From positions 19,984,001 through 20,048,000 of the forward strand of contig JAWQUS010000030.1 of the NCBI GenBank assembly GCA_036365455.1: a stretch of DNA of 64,000 bases, written 5' to 3'. Source of the stretch: Macrosoma leucophasiata (lineage: Eukaryota > Arthropoda > Insecta > Lepidoptera > Hedylidae). The first letter of the stretch is position 1, and each line of letters begins with the position of its first letter. Of this stretch, positions 30,476 through 41,189 are shown in pieces. The position numbers were made by a program, and so were the translations under genes. The notes beneath the pieces are model-generated. The model worked only from the letters and a program-made list of their open reading frames with translations, made no database searches and had not been told where the DNA came from.

Positions 30476-30806
30476 CATGCTGGGCGTCGGGACGCTGGGC
30501 GTCGGGGCGCTGGGCGTCGGGACGCTGTGCGTCGGGTCGCTCGACGTCGGGACGCTGGGCGTCGGGACGCTGGGCGTCGGGGCGCTGGGCGTCGGGACGC
30601 TGTGCGTCGGGTCGCTCGACGTCAGGACGCTGGGCGTCGGGATGCTGGGCGTCGGGACGCTGGGCGTCGAGACGCTGGGCGTCGGGACGCTGGGCGTCGG
30701 GACGCTGGGCGTCGGGACGCTGGGCGTTGGGCCGCTGGGAGTCGGGTCGCTGGGCGTCAAGACGCTTGACGTCGGGACGCTCGACGTCGGGACGCTGGGC
30801 GTGGAG
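30476..30806 (+). repeat. 15-bp GC-rich minisatellite, about 22 units
   Basis: Unit GGCGTCGGGACGCTG with variants. The variant pair CTGTGCGTCGGGTCGCTCGA recurs 75 bases apart (30525 and 30600), so a five-unit higher-order repeat is present. Because the unit length is a multiple of three and has no stop codons, several frames on both strands stay open (for example VGTLG and RDAGR repeats). I read these as by-products, not genes. It is followed by a GACAGACAGACAGACAGAC run at 30843-30866. Confidence 0.92.
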
Positions 30807-31025
30807 ATATGAGATAGGTACAGCCTGGTGACAGACAGACGGATGGACGGACAGACAGACAGACAGCGGAGAATTAGTAATCCGTAGGGTCCGTTTGTAC
30901 CTTTTAGGTACGAAACCGCCTAAAAGATAGGAGATAGATACAGAATAGTTAAAAATATTCGATATGATTCTTTAAATAGTCATAACTTTTTTATTTCTGA
31001 ACCGATTGACACGAAATAAACACTA

Positions 31026-31170
31026 ACCCCCTTATTCATAAACGTATTTTAGCTAAAGTGTTCCTAATCTCTGCCTTGTCCCTTTCTATCCTGCACATTT
31101 GACAATGCAACTGACAAAGACAAAGCATTCTATAGCTAAAACGTATCTAATGTACGTTAATGAATAATAT
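31026..31170. mobile_element. Palindromic MITE, family M4
   Basis: About 145 bp: CTTATTCATAAACGTATTTT with TTTAGCTA at the left, mirrored by TAGCTAAAACGTATC and GTTAATGAATAATA at the right. It has no coding capacity. The target duplication is not clear. Confidence 0.65.
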
Positions 31171-31590
31171 GTTTAGTAAAACTTACCACAATATATTAGT
31201 GAAACTGGAATAAAATGAAAAAAAATCGGATAAGGCATTTCTGAAATTAGCGTGCACAAACACACAGACAAACAGACATTTTCCGGGATAAAAAGTGCCC
31301 AGTGTTGTGCGCCAAAGGTTAAAGTATAATTATATCAAGTTTCATCGTAATCGGACCGGTTGATTTTGTGTGATGCTTGAACAAACAGACAAAGAAACAG
31401 ACAGACGGACAGACAAAAATTTTTCTATTCACATATTTGTGTTCGTATCGATTCGTATCGATCTAGTAACATCCCCTGGTATTTATTTTATTAATATTTT
31501 TATCGTACTGAATTCACACTTCTACAGTTTTATTATAAGTAAAGATTAGTAAGTATTCGAACTATTTTTGTAAAGAAGGTTTTTTTAATC
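31171..31590. other. J-like low-grade repeat and AT-rich sequence
   Basis: ATCGTAATCGGACCGGTTGA with CAGACAGACGGACAGACAAA (31350-31420) has the wording of J-type elements. No gene is seen. Confidence 0.4.
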
Positions 31591-31593
31591 TAT

Positions 31594-31862
31594 TTTTTTT
31601 GTAACGAAGGTGGCATGTAGTTCACATCGATGTTAAGTCATGATTAGAGCCTATAGACATCTACAGAAAAACTAGAGGTCAAAATGCAGATGTGGCCACC
31701 CCTGAGACCTAAATTGTTATGCCTCTGGGATAGTCATAACAGGGTCATATATTCCCATCTAACCGGAACACGATAGTGCTGAACACTTACATTTGACGGC
31801 AGATAGAGTTATGCGGTGATGCTTACGCCCTCGAGCTCCTGCACTGGAACTCTACCACCAGT
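31594..31862 (-). mobile_element. Repeat A, full length, diverged
   Basis: The 5' hairpin reads GAGTTCCAGTGCAGGAGCTC on the minus strand: sequence differs from the main type but pairing is retained. Confidence 0.85.
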
Positions 31863-31945
31863 AAAACTACCAGCAGTTTTTATAAGTCCATACATTGATT
31901 TGATACATTACGGAACTTACGGAAGTCATGGAAGTCAGTTTTTTT

Positions 31946-32220
31946 ACTGGTGGTAGGGCTCCAGAGACAGCTCGCGGGCGTAGGCACCACCGCATTACCT
32001 ACTCTACTTGCCGCTAAATGGTAGTGTTCAGCACTATCGTATTCCGGTCAGGTGGTAATGTACGGCCCTGTAATTTCCGGCACAGAGGCATAACACCTTA
32101 GGCCTCAGGAGTGGTAACGCATCTGCATTTTGACCTTGGTCTTTGTGTGGGAGTCTATAGGCTGCAGTCATCACTTAACATTAACAGCAAACTTGTTTGC
32201 CTCTTTCATTGCAAAAAAAA
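31946..32220 (+). mobile_element. Repeat A, full length
   Basis: Starts ACTGGTGGTAGGGCTCCAGA. About ten bases are missing near the 3' end (AACATTAACAGCAAACTTG). Confidence 0.88.
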
Positions 32221-32457
32221 GTCAAAGCAATGAAAGATTAGAAGTAGATGGCTATCAGAGATTGTGGTAAATGTGGTGATGGTTTTTGCTCAACACAACC
32301 TGTCTACCAGTCTTGCCCCATTCCGTCAAGGGAAATAAATTATTGCTTGATCCTCATTTTCCCATCCATAAAGTATTCTTTTAAAACATCACTGGGGCTG
32401 TACATTAGGGTACATAGTCAATACACATCATTTTGATATGAAACATAACATCTGTAT

Positions 32458-32790
32458 ATTGAAAACGCTTAAACCAAATTTGTGCTACTCTCACAGACAC
32501 TGCACTAGGTCCATAAACATCGCAAACTTTTTTCGCGGCTTGCGTTGCATTTTTACCTTTTTTGTAGTAAAATTTTAAAATGTATCGAATTTCTTCATTA
32601 GATTCACTCATCTTGGCAGTACGAAAAACAAATGAAAATCACACATTTGCCTAATTTGAATTTGGAATTATGTTCTTTAAAATTTTAACTTTCAATGATA
32701 CCAAAACCAGCCAGATACAAACACTACAGCCAAAGAGATTTTATTACAAGTTCATACATACTATAATGCGAAAAGACTTTTTCTCCAACC
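32458..32790 (-). mobile_element. mariner 5' fragment
   Basis: Holds the left inverted end (GGTTGGAGAAAAAGTC on the minus strand, ending at 32790, next to TA), the leader, and the first 51 codons of transposase from the ATG at 32611 (MSESNEEIRY ... WFKRFQ). The rest is absent. It lies inside a 12-bp duplication shared with the neighbouring R element. Confidence 0.92.
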
Positions 32791-32792
32791 TA

Positions 32793-33108
32793 TCCTAGTC
32801 CCACTGCTGGGCACGAGTCTCTTTTGGGGGGAGGCCTGGAGCTTACTCCACCACGCTGCTCCAATGCGAGTTAGCGGAGATACGGGTTAGTGGCCAACCC
32901 GCTGTCGGATGTTTTCAAACCGCCCATATGGCCTCCGACAACGTTTGACGACTGCTATCTATCGATAGTAACCGTGCCCTCCGAAGTACGGAAACGCGCA
33001 TTTCAATGTGCCACGGTCACCCATCACACACCCGACCGCGCCCGTACCGCTTAACCAAGTAGATCGCTTCCGATCTACACCAGCCACGGGACCATGTGCG
33101 CTTCGAAC
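32793..33108 (-). mobile_element. Repeat R, 3' end replaced by mariner
   Basis: Reads on the minus strand from GAAGCGCACATGGTCCCGTG to CCCAGCAGTGGGACTAGG. The usual ending GTATAATGGGTTGCC is missing and mariner follows directly. ACATCTGTATAT occurs at 32448-32459 and 33109-33120, enclosing both pieces. Confidence 0.85.
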
Positions 33109-33120
33109 ACATCTGTATAT

Positions 33121-33495
33121 TTCATGTAATGTATTGACTAACAGTACTGAATCCAAAAATACTTAACTTTTTCTTGCGATACGAATAACTCTCATCCCAT
33201 CGTAATTTTCCCCGCACCCTCCCTTAGGCCGTTATAACCCCCAACTTGACTGTTTAAACGCAGTATAAATTACTAAGACAAAAAAATGTACTCTGTTTTT
33301 TTCCCAAGACAGCAAACTTTCCCAGTTATCCCCTTTTCCTCGTTTCCTCTCGTGCTTCGTTCAGTTAGGCCACCAAGTAAACGTGCCAGTAAGTAACTGA
33401 ATAAAATTAAATATTGAAAGAAAGGTAATATTTTTTGTATCAAGTGCGATTTTCCAACCATCTTCGAAGTCATTACAAAATCAATAAGTCCGAAG
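33121..33495. other. No gene seen
   Basis: Unassigned sequence. Confidence 0.5.
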
Positions 33496-33498
33496 AGT

Positions 33499-33677
33499 GA
33501 TTTTTTTTTTTTATGTAATGGAAGTGGCAAACAAGGATGCAGTTCACATTGATGTTAAGTGATGACTGCAGCCTATAGACACCCACATGAAGACCAAGGT
33601 CAAAATGCAGATGCGTTACCACTCCTGAGGTCTAAGGTGTTATGCCTCTGTGCCGGAAATTACAGGGCCGTACATTA
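33499..33677 (-). mobile_element. Repeat A, 5'-truncated
   Basis: Minus copy from the tail to GGGCCGTACATTA; the 5' 110 bases are missing, cut at the start of repeat I. Confidence 0.8.
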
Positions 33678-33905
33678 AAACTATTACATGACGTAAAACA
33701 TAAGGTAAATTAAAATAGACAATTAAAAACTTTTAACTTTTTATCTCAAAAAATCAATTCCTTCCTTCCGAAATTATGATAAGAAAAAAAGAAAAATGAA
33801 TTCGTCACAATCAAAATCTAAGTTATTCACTTAGCAGAGTTCCAAGTACAGTCACTTCTGAGGCGAACTTCGCAACCGAACAAGCTCAGTAGGCGCTCTT
33901 CATTA
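33678..33905 (+). repeat. Repeat I, copy 1
   Basis: CAGAGTTCCAAGTACAGTCA with GCAACCGAACAAGCTC, preceded by TTCCTTCC-type runs, is repeated in the same order at 35455-35690. Confidence 0.55.
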
Positions 33906-33939
33906 TTTGTTACTTAGTCTAGATTATTATTATTTGTTA

Positions 33940-34227
33940 CTTGGTGGTAGAGCTCCAGTGACGGAGCTCGCGGGCGTAGGCACCACCGCATTATCTAATA
34001 TACTTGCCGCTAAATGTTAGTGTTCAGCACTATCGTGTTCCGGTCAGGTGGTAATGTACGGCTCTGTAATTTCCGGCACAGAGGCATAACACCTTATGCC
34101 TCAAGAGTGGCAGCGCATTTGCATTTTGACCTCTGATCATTGTGTGGGTGTCTATAGGCTGCAGTCATCACTTAACATCAATGTGAACTGCACGCTTGTT
34201 TGCCACTTTTATTACATAAAAAAAAAG
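33940..34227 (+). mobile_element. Repeat A, full length
   Basis: Starts ACTTGGTGGTAGAGCTCC, ends ATTACATAAAAAAAAA. Shares TGTTAGTGTTCAGC and GCATTTGCATTTTGACCTCT with the copy at 56205, so the two are close sisters. It is joined directly to a headless SINE D. Confidence 0.9.
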
Positions 34228-34235
34228 TCTAGTGC

Positions 34236-34464
34236 TATCAGAGATAACGGTGCAAAATCCTTTATCGCTGCTACATATTCGGGATTTGTTCAATTTCTGA
34301 ATGTTTCCCAGTAACTTCGAATTTGGTATCGTGGTGGGAGATGTCAACAGGCTCGCCACCTTTTACATGAGCCAATAACGTAATCGGCGAAGCGTGGGTG
34401 TTTGCATGTAAGCTTAAATGCATGCATTTACCTCTGCCTAACCTTTCGGGGATTACAGGCGTGA
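34236..34464 (+). mobile_element. SINE D without its tRNA-like head
   Basis: Begins CTATCAGAGATAACGGTGCA, and ends CTAACCTTTCGGGGATTACAG then GCGTGA. The head was lost where repeat A inserted. Confidence 0.8.
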
Positions 34465-34685
34465 TTAACACGTTCGTTTTCTTTAGACTGTGGTATTACG
34501 TTAAGATGATATACCAATATATTAAAAACGTCTAAGTCTTCAGTTCTTAAAAGTCCTGTCTGTTCCTGACCTGATGAAAAGTGGTCACCGTTACAGAATA
34601 CAATACAAACAATCATTTCCATCGTCGGCGTATGGTAATGTGCCCAGAGTTGTCAATAGGGTCGACACCTGTTCATCATTAAAAT

Positions 34686-34933
34686 CATCAATCCAGCCTA
34701 AAAACGTCCACTGCCTGACAAAGCCTTGCCCAAAGGTGTTATGCATAATTAGGGGAGAGTATGCTATAATCGCCGCGCTTTGCAAACTGATTGGCGGTTA
34801 CAGAGTCCGTAGATTTATCGCGGGACGCTGCTGCCCATCCCGCGTTGTTATTGTTACTACCGTCCATTGGAATGATTTGACCGCCATTGTCAGGTTGACT
34901 GACTGTACTAGAGGAAGAATTCTCTTCGATTAA
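34686..34933 (+). repeat. Repeat E, full copy
   Basis: Starts with the CAGCCTAAAAACGTCCACTG block, then GCTATAATCGCCGCG, GACGCTGCTGCCCATCCCGC, and ends GAGGAAGAATTCTCTTC. An open frame across it (34574-34933) does not recur in other copies. Confidence 0.65.
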
Positions 34934-35454
34934 AGGCCGAAGGTTGTTAGGTCCCGACGCTTTCACCTGTTACATGGGGGAAATTTATGTAACCAGCGAA
35001 TAGTAGGTGGCTCTGCCTAACTTTCGAGTTCGTTTTCATCATTCGATTAGCGTTTTTTCTTTGTAGACTGCAAAAATCATTCCAAATCAGTGGGTGTAAC
35101 TACTTGAACGCTACTTGCCTGACATATAAAGATAATCAGTCAAGTAGTGTAAATGGGGAAGCGTAGCAAAAATAGAACAGTTCGAAACAGAAGTTCCCTT
35201 GGACTACTTTTACCTCACCCGGCCGTTTTCGCGTAAATATTGCTTTCCATGTAAACACCAGATGTATATATGTACTGATCAAAGAACATTTGCTATGTAT
35301 CGCTAGCAGTGTTATGATATCACTTCATGCTTAAAACTTTACCCATTGTTAATGGGCGTGTTTAAAGCAATTAAGATCTTAAAAAAGATCATGGTTTGTT
35401 TATAACAATTTCGAAATGTCATTGTAAATCAATAATTACATAGAGTGAATAACT
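34934..35454. other. No gene seen
   Basis: Unassigned sequence. Confidence 0.5.
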
Positions 35455-35690
35455 AACTATTACATACCTAAAGTAAAACAGACAAGACGTGAATTAAAAT
35501 AGAGATAAAAACTTACAGTTCATATATCATTCGAAAATTCTATTTCTTCCTTACAAAAACTAGAAAGGAAGAAAATGAACATTTTATTCGTAACAATCGA
35601 AATGTAGGTTTATTGACTCAGCAGAGTTCCAAGTGCAGTCACTACTGAGAAGAAGTCCGCTACCGAACAAACTCTCTTTTAAACTTTTAA
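35455..35690 (+). repeat. Repeat I, copy 2
   Basis: Direct repeat of 33678-33905; about 70% alike by eye. Confidence 0.55.
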
Positions 35691-35751
35691 CTTATATTAT
35701 TGTAACATTTAAATCTAATAATGTAAACGTCCATAACATAAAGCCTAAATA

Positions 35752-36034
35752 ATAATGGCAACCCTTGGTACGTCCCACTGCTGGGCACGACTCTCTCCCC
35801 TTTTTGGCCTGGAGGCCTGGAGCTTACTTCAACACGCCAACCCGCTGTCGTATGTTTTTAAATCGCCCATAATTGCCTCCGACAAGGGTTTAACGTGCCC
35901 TCCGAAGCACGAAAACGCTCATTTTTATATAGCCACTAGCGATCACCTATCACACAACCGACCGCGCCCGTATCGCTTAACCGAGTAGATCGCTTGCGAT
36001 CTACACCAGCCGCTGGGCCATGCGCGCTTCAAAG
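35752..36034 (-). mobile_element. Repeat R with internal deletions
   Basis: Minus copy: the 3' end (AATGGCAACCCTTGGTACGT) and 5' end (CATGCGCGCTTC) are both present, but the central part around the GGAGCAGCGTGG block is deleted. Confidence 0.85.
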
Positions 36035-36620
36035 CATCATTTCATTGGAATGAACAATAGGTGGTATGTATTTAAATGTTTTGATTCAGCGAAATATAAA
36101 ATTAAATGGTCTTTTCTAAGAGCAGTAGATGCACTCCATACAAACCGTCATATTGTAGATATTTTTTTGCAATTACACAGTTCAGTGAATTTAAAGCTGG
36201 CTTACTTAGTGGTGAAGCCGGGCTGCTAGTTATCCAGAGGTACAACCCCTGGTTCGTGAAGATACATATTTCTTAAATATTTGAGATTGTTATTTTTATG
36301 AAGATACCTTACATTATTAACTTACCATATACGAATTTTACGCTCGTTAGTCACTTTAAATGCTTAGAAAATCTCTAAAATGAGGTGCATATAAACTACA
36401 GTTAACCAAACGACGTGACATGCGTGGGCATTATGAACGACTAGCGGCTTATTTAATAAGAAACCGACATCAATACACGCGAATGGATACTTCGTAAGCT
36501 TAAACCATGGTTTGATGGCATGGTTTGAGTTATTTGCCGAATGAGTCTATAAAAAAAACGAATAAAGGTAAAGTAAACACGTGCAGTTCATTGCTTCACC
36601 CGGAAGATGAGTACTGCTGG
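36035..36620. other. No gene seen
   Basis: Unassigned sequence. Confidence 0.5.
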
Positions 36621-36864
36621 ATAAAATAAATAATTAAGAAATACGCTTATACTTACAGCCCCACAGTAGGTATAAACCTGTGTCGTGGGTGTCGTTGTAC
36701 ACATACAACACATAGGCAACACTCTGGGTGTTTGTGTATGTGTGTGTTTGGGTGTGTCGAAACAAACATCTGTTGGCCATACAAATATTTGTCCCGGTGC
36801 GGGGATCGAACCCACCACCCTTCGAATCAAACGGTCATCTCACACCGCTGGACTAACCGGGTCG
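36621..36864 (-). mobile_element. SINE family B, full length
   Basis: The head ends at 36864 (CGACCCGGTTAGTCCAGCGG). Extra TG repeats (TGTGTATGTGTGTGTTTGGG) lie on the plus strand near 36730. Confidence 0.85.
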
Positions 36865-36906
36865 TAAAAGCCTTCCCCCAAAAGATATTTTCTAACTAAG
36901 AATTCT

Positions 36907-36986
36907 CAAACTTTTTGAAGACTTTACCGAGGTACTGGGAAATTTCCAGAAAATGGAAAAATCCCAATAGAAACAGATAATTCGGT
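36907..36986 (-). mobile_element. SINE D, internal fragment
   Basis: CGAGGTACTGGGAAATTTCC and AATGGAAAAATCCCAATAGA. Confidence 0.6.
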
Positions 36987-37899
36987 CGGTCCTCGATGCA
37001 ATTTATGAACAAGTTCTTATTAAATTTGCCGTTACTCCAAGAAACCGTAGTTTAAATAAATAAAGCACGGTCACACCTATTTGGTGTCAGTGTGGACATG
37101 TTTTGTAACTGTTCGTTCCACCAAATCACGTAGTTTATTTTATAATCGGCGCCATAAAAAGATTTTCATAGATGCGTCGACCAACTTGAAGTATCGTCGC
37201 GTATAAAAGTGATACCAACAAACATTTTGTTTCTTAAATAGAAAAAGAATATCTTTGAAAATTTAATTAGAAATGTAACAAGTTGGATTTGCTCGGTCTC
37301 TTGTAGTTCAATTTAATTCAATTGAATTCATTTATTTGCATTCATTCATAAAAATAAATATTAGTAGCTGTCCAAATAATGTAAACATGCACATATTTTT
37401 CACCGCTTAAGGTTGTTTGAGGCGAGCGAATTCAATTTAATCGAGCAATATATGTTGCTAAGGTAGTTTATATATGTGTTAAATTTGGTATTTGTCCCTC
37501 GTCCACCCACCCTGTCAACCGTCCGGTGTTCCTGGTTTTGTACCCTCTGTCACCGTGTGTTTGTGTTTGTTGTTGTTCCTGTATAATATTCTAACTATGG
37601 GACCGAACGTTGGTGAAGCTATTTTATTACTCTCATTGTCCATATTTTACAAAATTCTTTAGTTTCTTTTTAATTTATCATGTGTTTTGATAATTATTAG
37701 CGGTTATTCACTATAGGTTCGTTTATAAAAAATGACGATGTAAAAGTGCTCTCCAGGAGCCTAATTATATGAAATAAATGAATAAACTGAATAAATAATA
37801 TGTGAAATTAAAGAAATACTTGAAAGATAAATTTGTCCACCCCCTTACCATTAATTAGAATAAAAGTAACCGTAAATAAGCTACCGAAGGATGTGTTTT
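36987..37899. other. No gene seen
   Basis: A 900-bp AT-rich block with no repeat recognised and no long open frame; the longest repeat-free stretch here besides 60310-61169. Confidence 0.5.
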
Positions 37900-38121
37900 T
37901 CAGTCTATAGACATCCACACAGAGACATAGGTCAAAATACAGATGCGTTACCACTCCTGAGGCCTAAGGCGTTATGCCCCTGTGCCGGAAATTACAGGGC
38001 CGTACATTACCACCTGACCGGAACACGATAGTTCTGAACACTACCATTTAGCGGCAAGTACATTAGGTAATACGGTGGTGTATACGCCCGTGAGCTCCGT
38101 CACTGGAGCTCTACCACCAGT
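37900..38121 (-). mobile_element. Repeat A, 3' end missing
   Basis: The 5' part is intact to ACTGGTGGTA at 38121. The last about 60 bases and the tail are absent. Confidence 0.85.
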
Positions 38122-38362
38122 AAAAAAAAACAAAAAATAAATACAAAAATACTTTCAGCACTTTTGTGCCCGATGTTAAAGAGTGGGCGACGGACACGTG
38201 TCGATAACTCGACACGCCCTCGCATCGTCTGCATGCACGTGCGGGGTGCACTGTGCACCCGGGCTTTATGTGACCCGAGTATATAGTGCCATCGAAAACT
38301 TACAGCGCTGTCATATATCCACATGACGTTTCGGTCTTATGTAGGATCCCGTTGAATGGCGT
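38122..38362. other. No gene seen
   Basis: Unassigned sequence. Confidence 0.45.
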
Positions 38363-38363
38363 A

Positions 38364-38648
38364 TTTTTTTTTATGTAATGGACGTGGCAAACAAGCGTGC
38401 AGTTCACATTGATGTTAAGTGATTACTGCAGCCTATCACTCACTCAAAGCCCAAGGTCAAAATGTAGTTACGTTACCACTCCTAAGGCCTAAGGTGTTAT
38501 GCCTCTGTGCCGGAAATTACAGGGCAGTAGATTACCACCTGACCGGAACACGATAGTGCTGAACACCATTTAGCGGCAAGTAGGTATATTAGGTAATGCG
38601 GTGGTGCCTACGCCCGCGAGCTCCGTCACTGGAGCTCTACCACCAGTA
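38364..38648 (-). mobile_element. Repeat A, full length
   Basis: Flanks ATGGCGTA (left) and, after a few A, ATAGCGTA (right) differ at one base and could be an aged duplication. Confidence 0.9.
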
Positions 38649-38707
38649 AAAAATAGCGTATGTGTTTCTATTGATGTGTTTCACGACCAGTAGTCCTAAA
38701 CTGGGGC

Positions 38708-38886
38708 GGTGATACTTTACTGGTAGAGTTCCAAGTGTAGGAGCTCGAGGGCGTAGGCACCATCGCATTACCTAACCTATCTGTCGGTTACTATCGTGTT
38801 CCGGTTTGATGGTAATTTATGACCCCATAATAACTATCACAAAGACATGACACCTTAGGTGTCAGGGGTGGCAACGTATATAGACA
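38708..38886 (+). mobile_element. Repeat A, GAGGGCGTAG variant, truncated
   Basis: TTTACTGGTAGAGTTCCAAG and GGAGCTCGAGGGCGTAGGCA; the second half beyond GGTGTCAGGGGTGGCAACG is lost. The 5' stem is kept as GAGTTCC/GGAGCTC. Confidence 0.75.
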
Positions 38887-39504
38887 CAAGTCGCCGACAA
38901 AGTGGTAGAATGCAAACACGAAAACAAAAAATACATATAATATAATTCGTTGTTACGTAACATATTATTGTTCAAATCCCTCCTGCCCCTGTAACCCATC
39001 GTAATGTTTTACCCCCCTTCCCTCCAAATTGCGTTACGTTATACTGGAACGCTTCCATATAAAGTCGCTTGACGTACAAAGATGAAAAGCAGGGAGGTAG
39101 TTTGTAGGTAGTAGACCTACGTCCGCTAAGAACATATTTTGAGACAGGGTCGGATGTAGCAGGTCTTAGGGCTTTCGCAAGTTTCGTATTTCTCAGGTTA
39201 AAAACAGTTGGTAGTGTTAAATTAAATATTTTGATTTTTTTTTATTTCATCGACTTTTTGATAGCTAGGTATAATAAATAATATAGAAGGTATGTAATAT
39301 TTAATATGAAAAGCCAGGCAGAGTTGCTAGTGCACAACAAAATGCGATACAGTAATCGGCTGGACTTAAGATATACATATACTGTTATCGGACCTATCGG
39401 ACACACTTCACCGCTACACGCGCGCTATATTGTGAGGTCAGCAGAATTTTGGAGAAACGGAGACAATATTATTTTTAGGAATTAAAATTACAATATATTA
39501 TTAT
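38887..39504. other. No gene seen
   Basis: Unassigned. The C-rich piece near 38990-39040 resembles the interior of insect Harbinger-like MITEs but has no clear ends. Confidence 0.4.
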
Positions 39505-40294
39505 TCTCTCGTCAGCACGGGATCCAATTTGAACCCCGAACCTTTATCAGGCTTGCGCGGGGACATGGAAGGTCCAACACGTAGAGGCCCTTTCGAGAAT
39601 TTTGATCTACTTTGTAATGGGTTATATTCGGCGGGACCTCTCTCTGACTGCATCAATAGTTAATACAGACACAGACAGACCCCGCAGAATATAATGGGAC
39701 TATTGTAATGAAAATGACTTGCCAAACTTTGGGCTATGTGGGTGAACTGGGGGGCCTATGGAGTGAGATCCGGCACCTGCCTATATTCAACATCTCACAT
39801 TATCGAATCCTACTTTAGGCAGGTGGTGACTCGCCTCTCCTTGGTGGGCCCCCCAAACAGCCAACCCGATGGTCGACGGGGGGCAACACTGTTGAGAGAG
39901 GCTGGGGGTGTCGAGAGGTGTGGCCCCGGTTTCACCATCACGAGCGAGTAATCTCGAGCTCGGAGCGGGCTTCCCCGCTATTATGCCTTTAGACACTTCC
40001 ACCCCCGAGTGTATGGCTCTTGCAGAAATTTAGACAACAGCCTATTATCTAAATTTCTGCAAATGCCATACCTCTAGCGCCCCACTCGGACCGGCCAATG
40101 AAGGCAAGCCAGAGGTGAGAGACCTGATGCTCTATCCGGCCGTACCTCTGTGTGGCGGACGAGGCGGAGCCCAGATCTCTCGGAGGAACTCGAGATGATG
40201 GTAGGGGGTGGTGTCGCTACTCACCAACAGCTCGCCACAAGCTGCTCTGCCCCCTTATTATTTATTATTATTATTATTTATTATTATTATTATG
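39505..40294 (+). repeat. 790-bp tandem unit, copy 1
   Basis: Starts TCTCTCGTCAGCACGGGATC and ends CTGCTCTGCCCCC followed by a TTATT microsatellite (40255-40293). Near its 3' end is a stem: CCGAGTG and TGCAGAAATTTAGA pair with TCTAAATTTCTGCA and CACTCGG (40005-40089), with a 13-base loop. Frames inside (for example 39736-39951) are not recognisable. The layout (hairpin, then a short-repeat tail) suggests a LINE 3' end, but no reverse transcriptase motif is seen. Confidence 0.75.
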
Positions 40295-41078
40295 TCTCTC
40301 GTCAGCACGGGGTCCAATTTGAACCCCGGACCTTTGTCAGGCTTGCGCGGGGACATAGAGGGTCCAACACGTAGAGGCCCTTTCGAGAATTTTGATCTAC
40401 TTTGTAATGGGTTATATTCGGCGGGACCTCTCTCTGACTGCATCAATAGTTAATACAGGCACAGACAGACCCCGCAGAATATAATGGGACTATTGTAATG
40501 ATAAGTGATTCGCCAAACTTTGGGCTATGTGGGTGAACTGGGGGGACTAGCTGGCTGGGCCTATGGAGTGAGATCCGGCACCTGCCTATATTCAACATCT
40601 CACATTATCGAATCCTACTTTAGGCAGGTGGTGACTCGCCTCTCCTTGGTGGGCCCCCCAAACAGCCAACCCGATGGTCGACGGGGGGCAACACTGTTGA
40701 GAGAGGCTGGGGGTGTCGAGAGGTGTGGCCCCGGTTTCACCATCACGAGCGAGTAATCTCGAGCTCGGAGCGGGCTTCCCCGCTATTATGCCTTTAGACA
40801 CTTCCACCCCCGAGTGTATGGCTCTTGCAGAAATTTAGACAACAGCCTATTATCTAAATTTCTGCAAATGCCATACCTCTAGCGCCCCACTCGGACCGGC
40901 CAATGAAGGCAAGCCAGAGGTGAGAGACCTGATGCTCTGTCCGGCCGTACCTCTGTGTGGCGGACGAGGCGGAGCCCAGTTCTCTCGGAGGAACTCGAGA
41001 TGATGGTAGGGGGTGGTGTCGCTACTCACCAACAGCTCGCCACAAGCTGCTCTGCCCCCTTATTATTATTATTTTTAT
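40295..41078 (+). repeat. 790-bp tandem unit, copy 2
   Basis: Almost identical to copy 1. The visible differences are a few point changes, a 14-base insertion (ACTAGCTGGCTGGG) near 40547, and a shorter TTATT tail. The hairpin is conserved at 40810-40894. The two lie head to tail. Confidence 0.78.
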
Positions 41079-41189
41079 CAAGGTTCATTCAAATTTTGAG
41101 CCAAAAGACGTCCACTGCTGGGTAAAAGCCTCCCACCAAGGATGTCCGCAACAGTGTTGTTCGTCAAACGGACTAGCGCGAGTCATACC

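Noticed and set aside
30447..30831. Overlapping open frames of 100-124 codons on both strands (Gly/Val-, Arg/Asp- and Pro/Ser-rich)
   Set aside because: They are the necessary result of a 15-bp tandem repeat with no stop codon; several frames open at once argue against a gene.
34574..34933. 119-codon open frame
   Set aside because: Lies across repeat E; not kept open in other copies and shows no domain.
40295..40460. NLNPGP motif after a hydrophobic run, resembling a 2A-like skipping sequence of some non-LTR elements
   Set aside because: The hydrophobic run is the translated TTATT microsatellite, key acidic residues are missing, and the sister unit reads NPEP.
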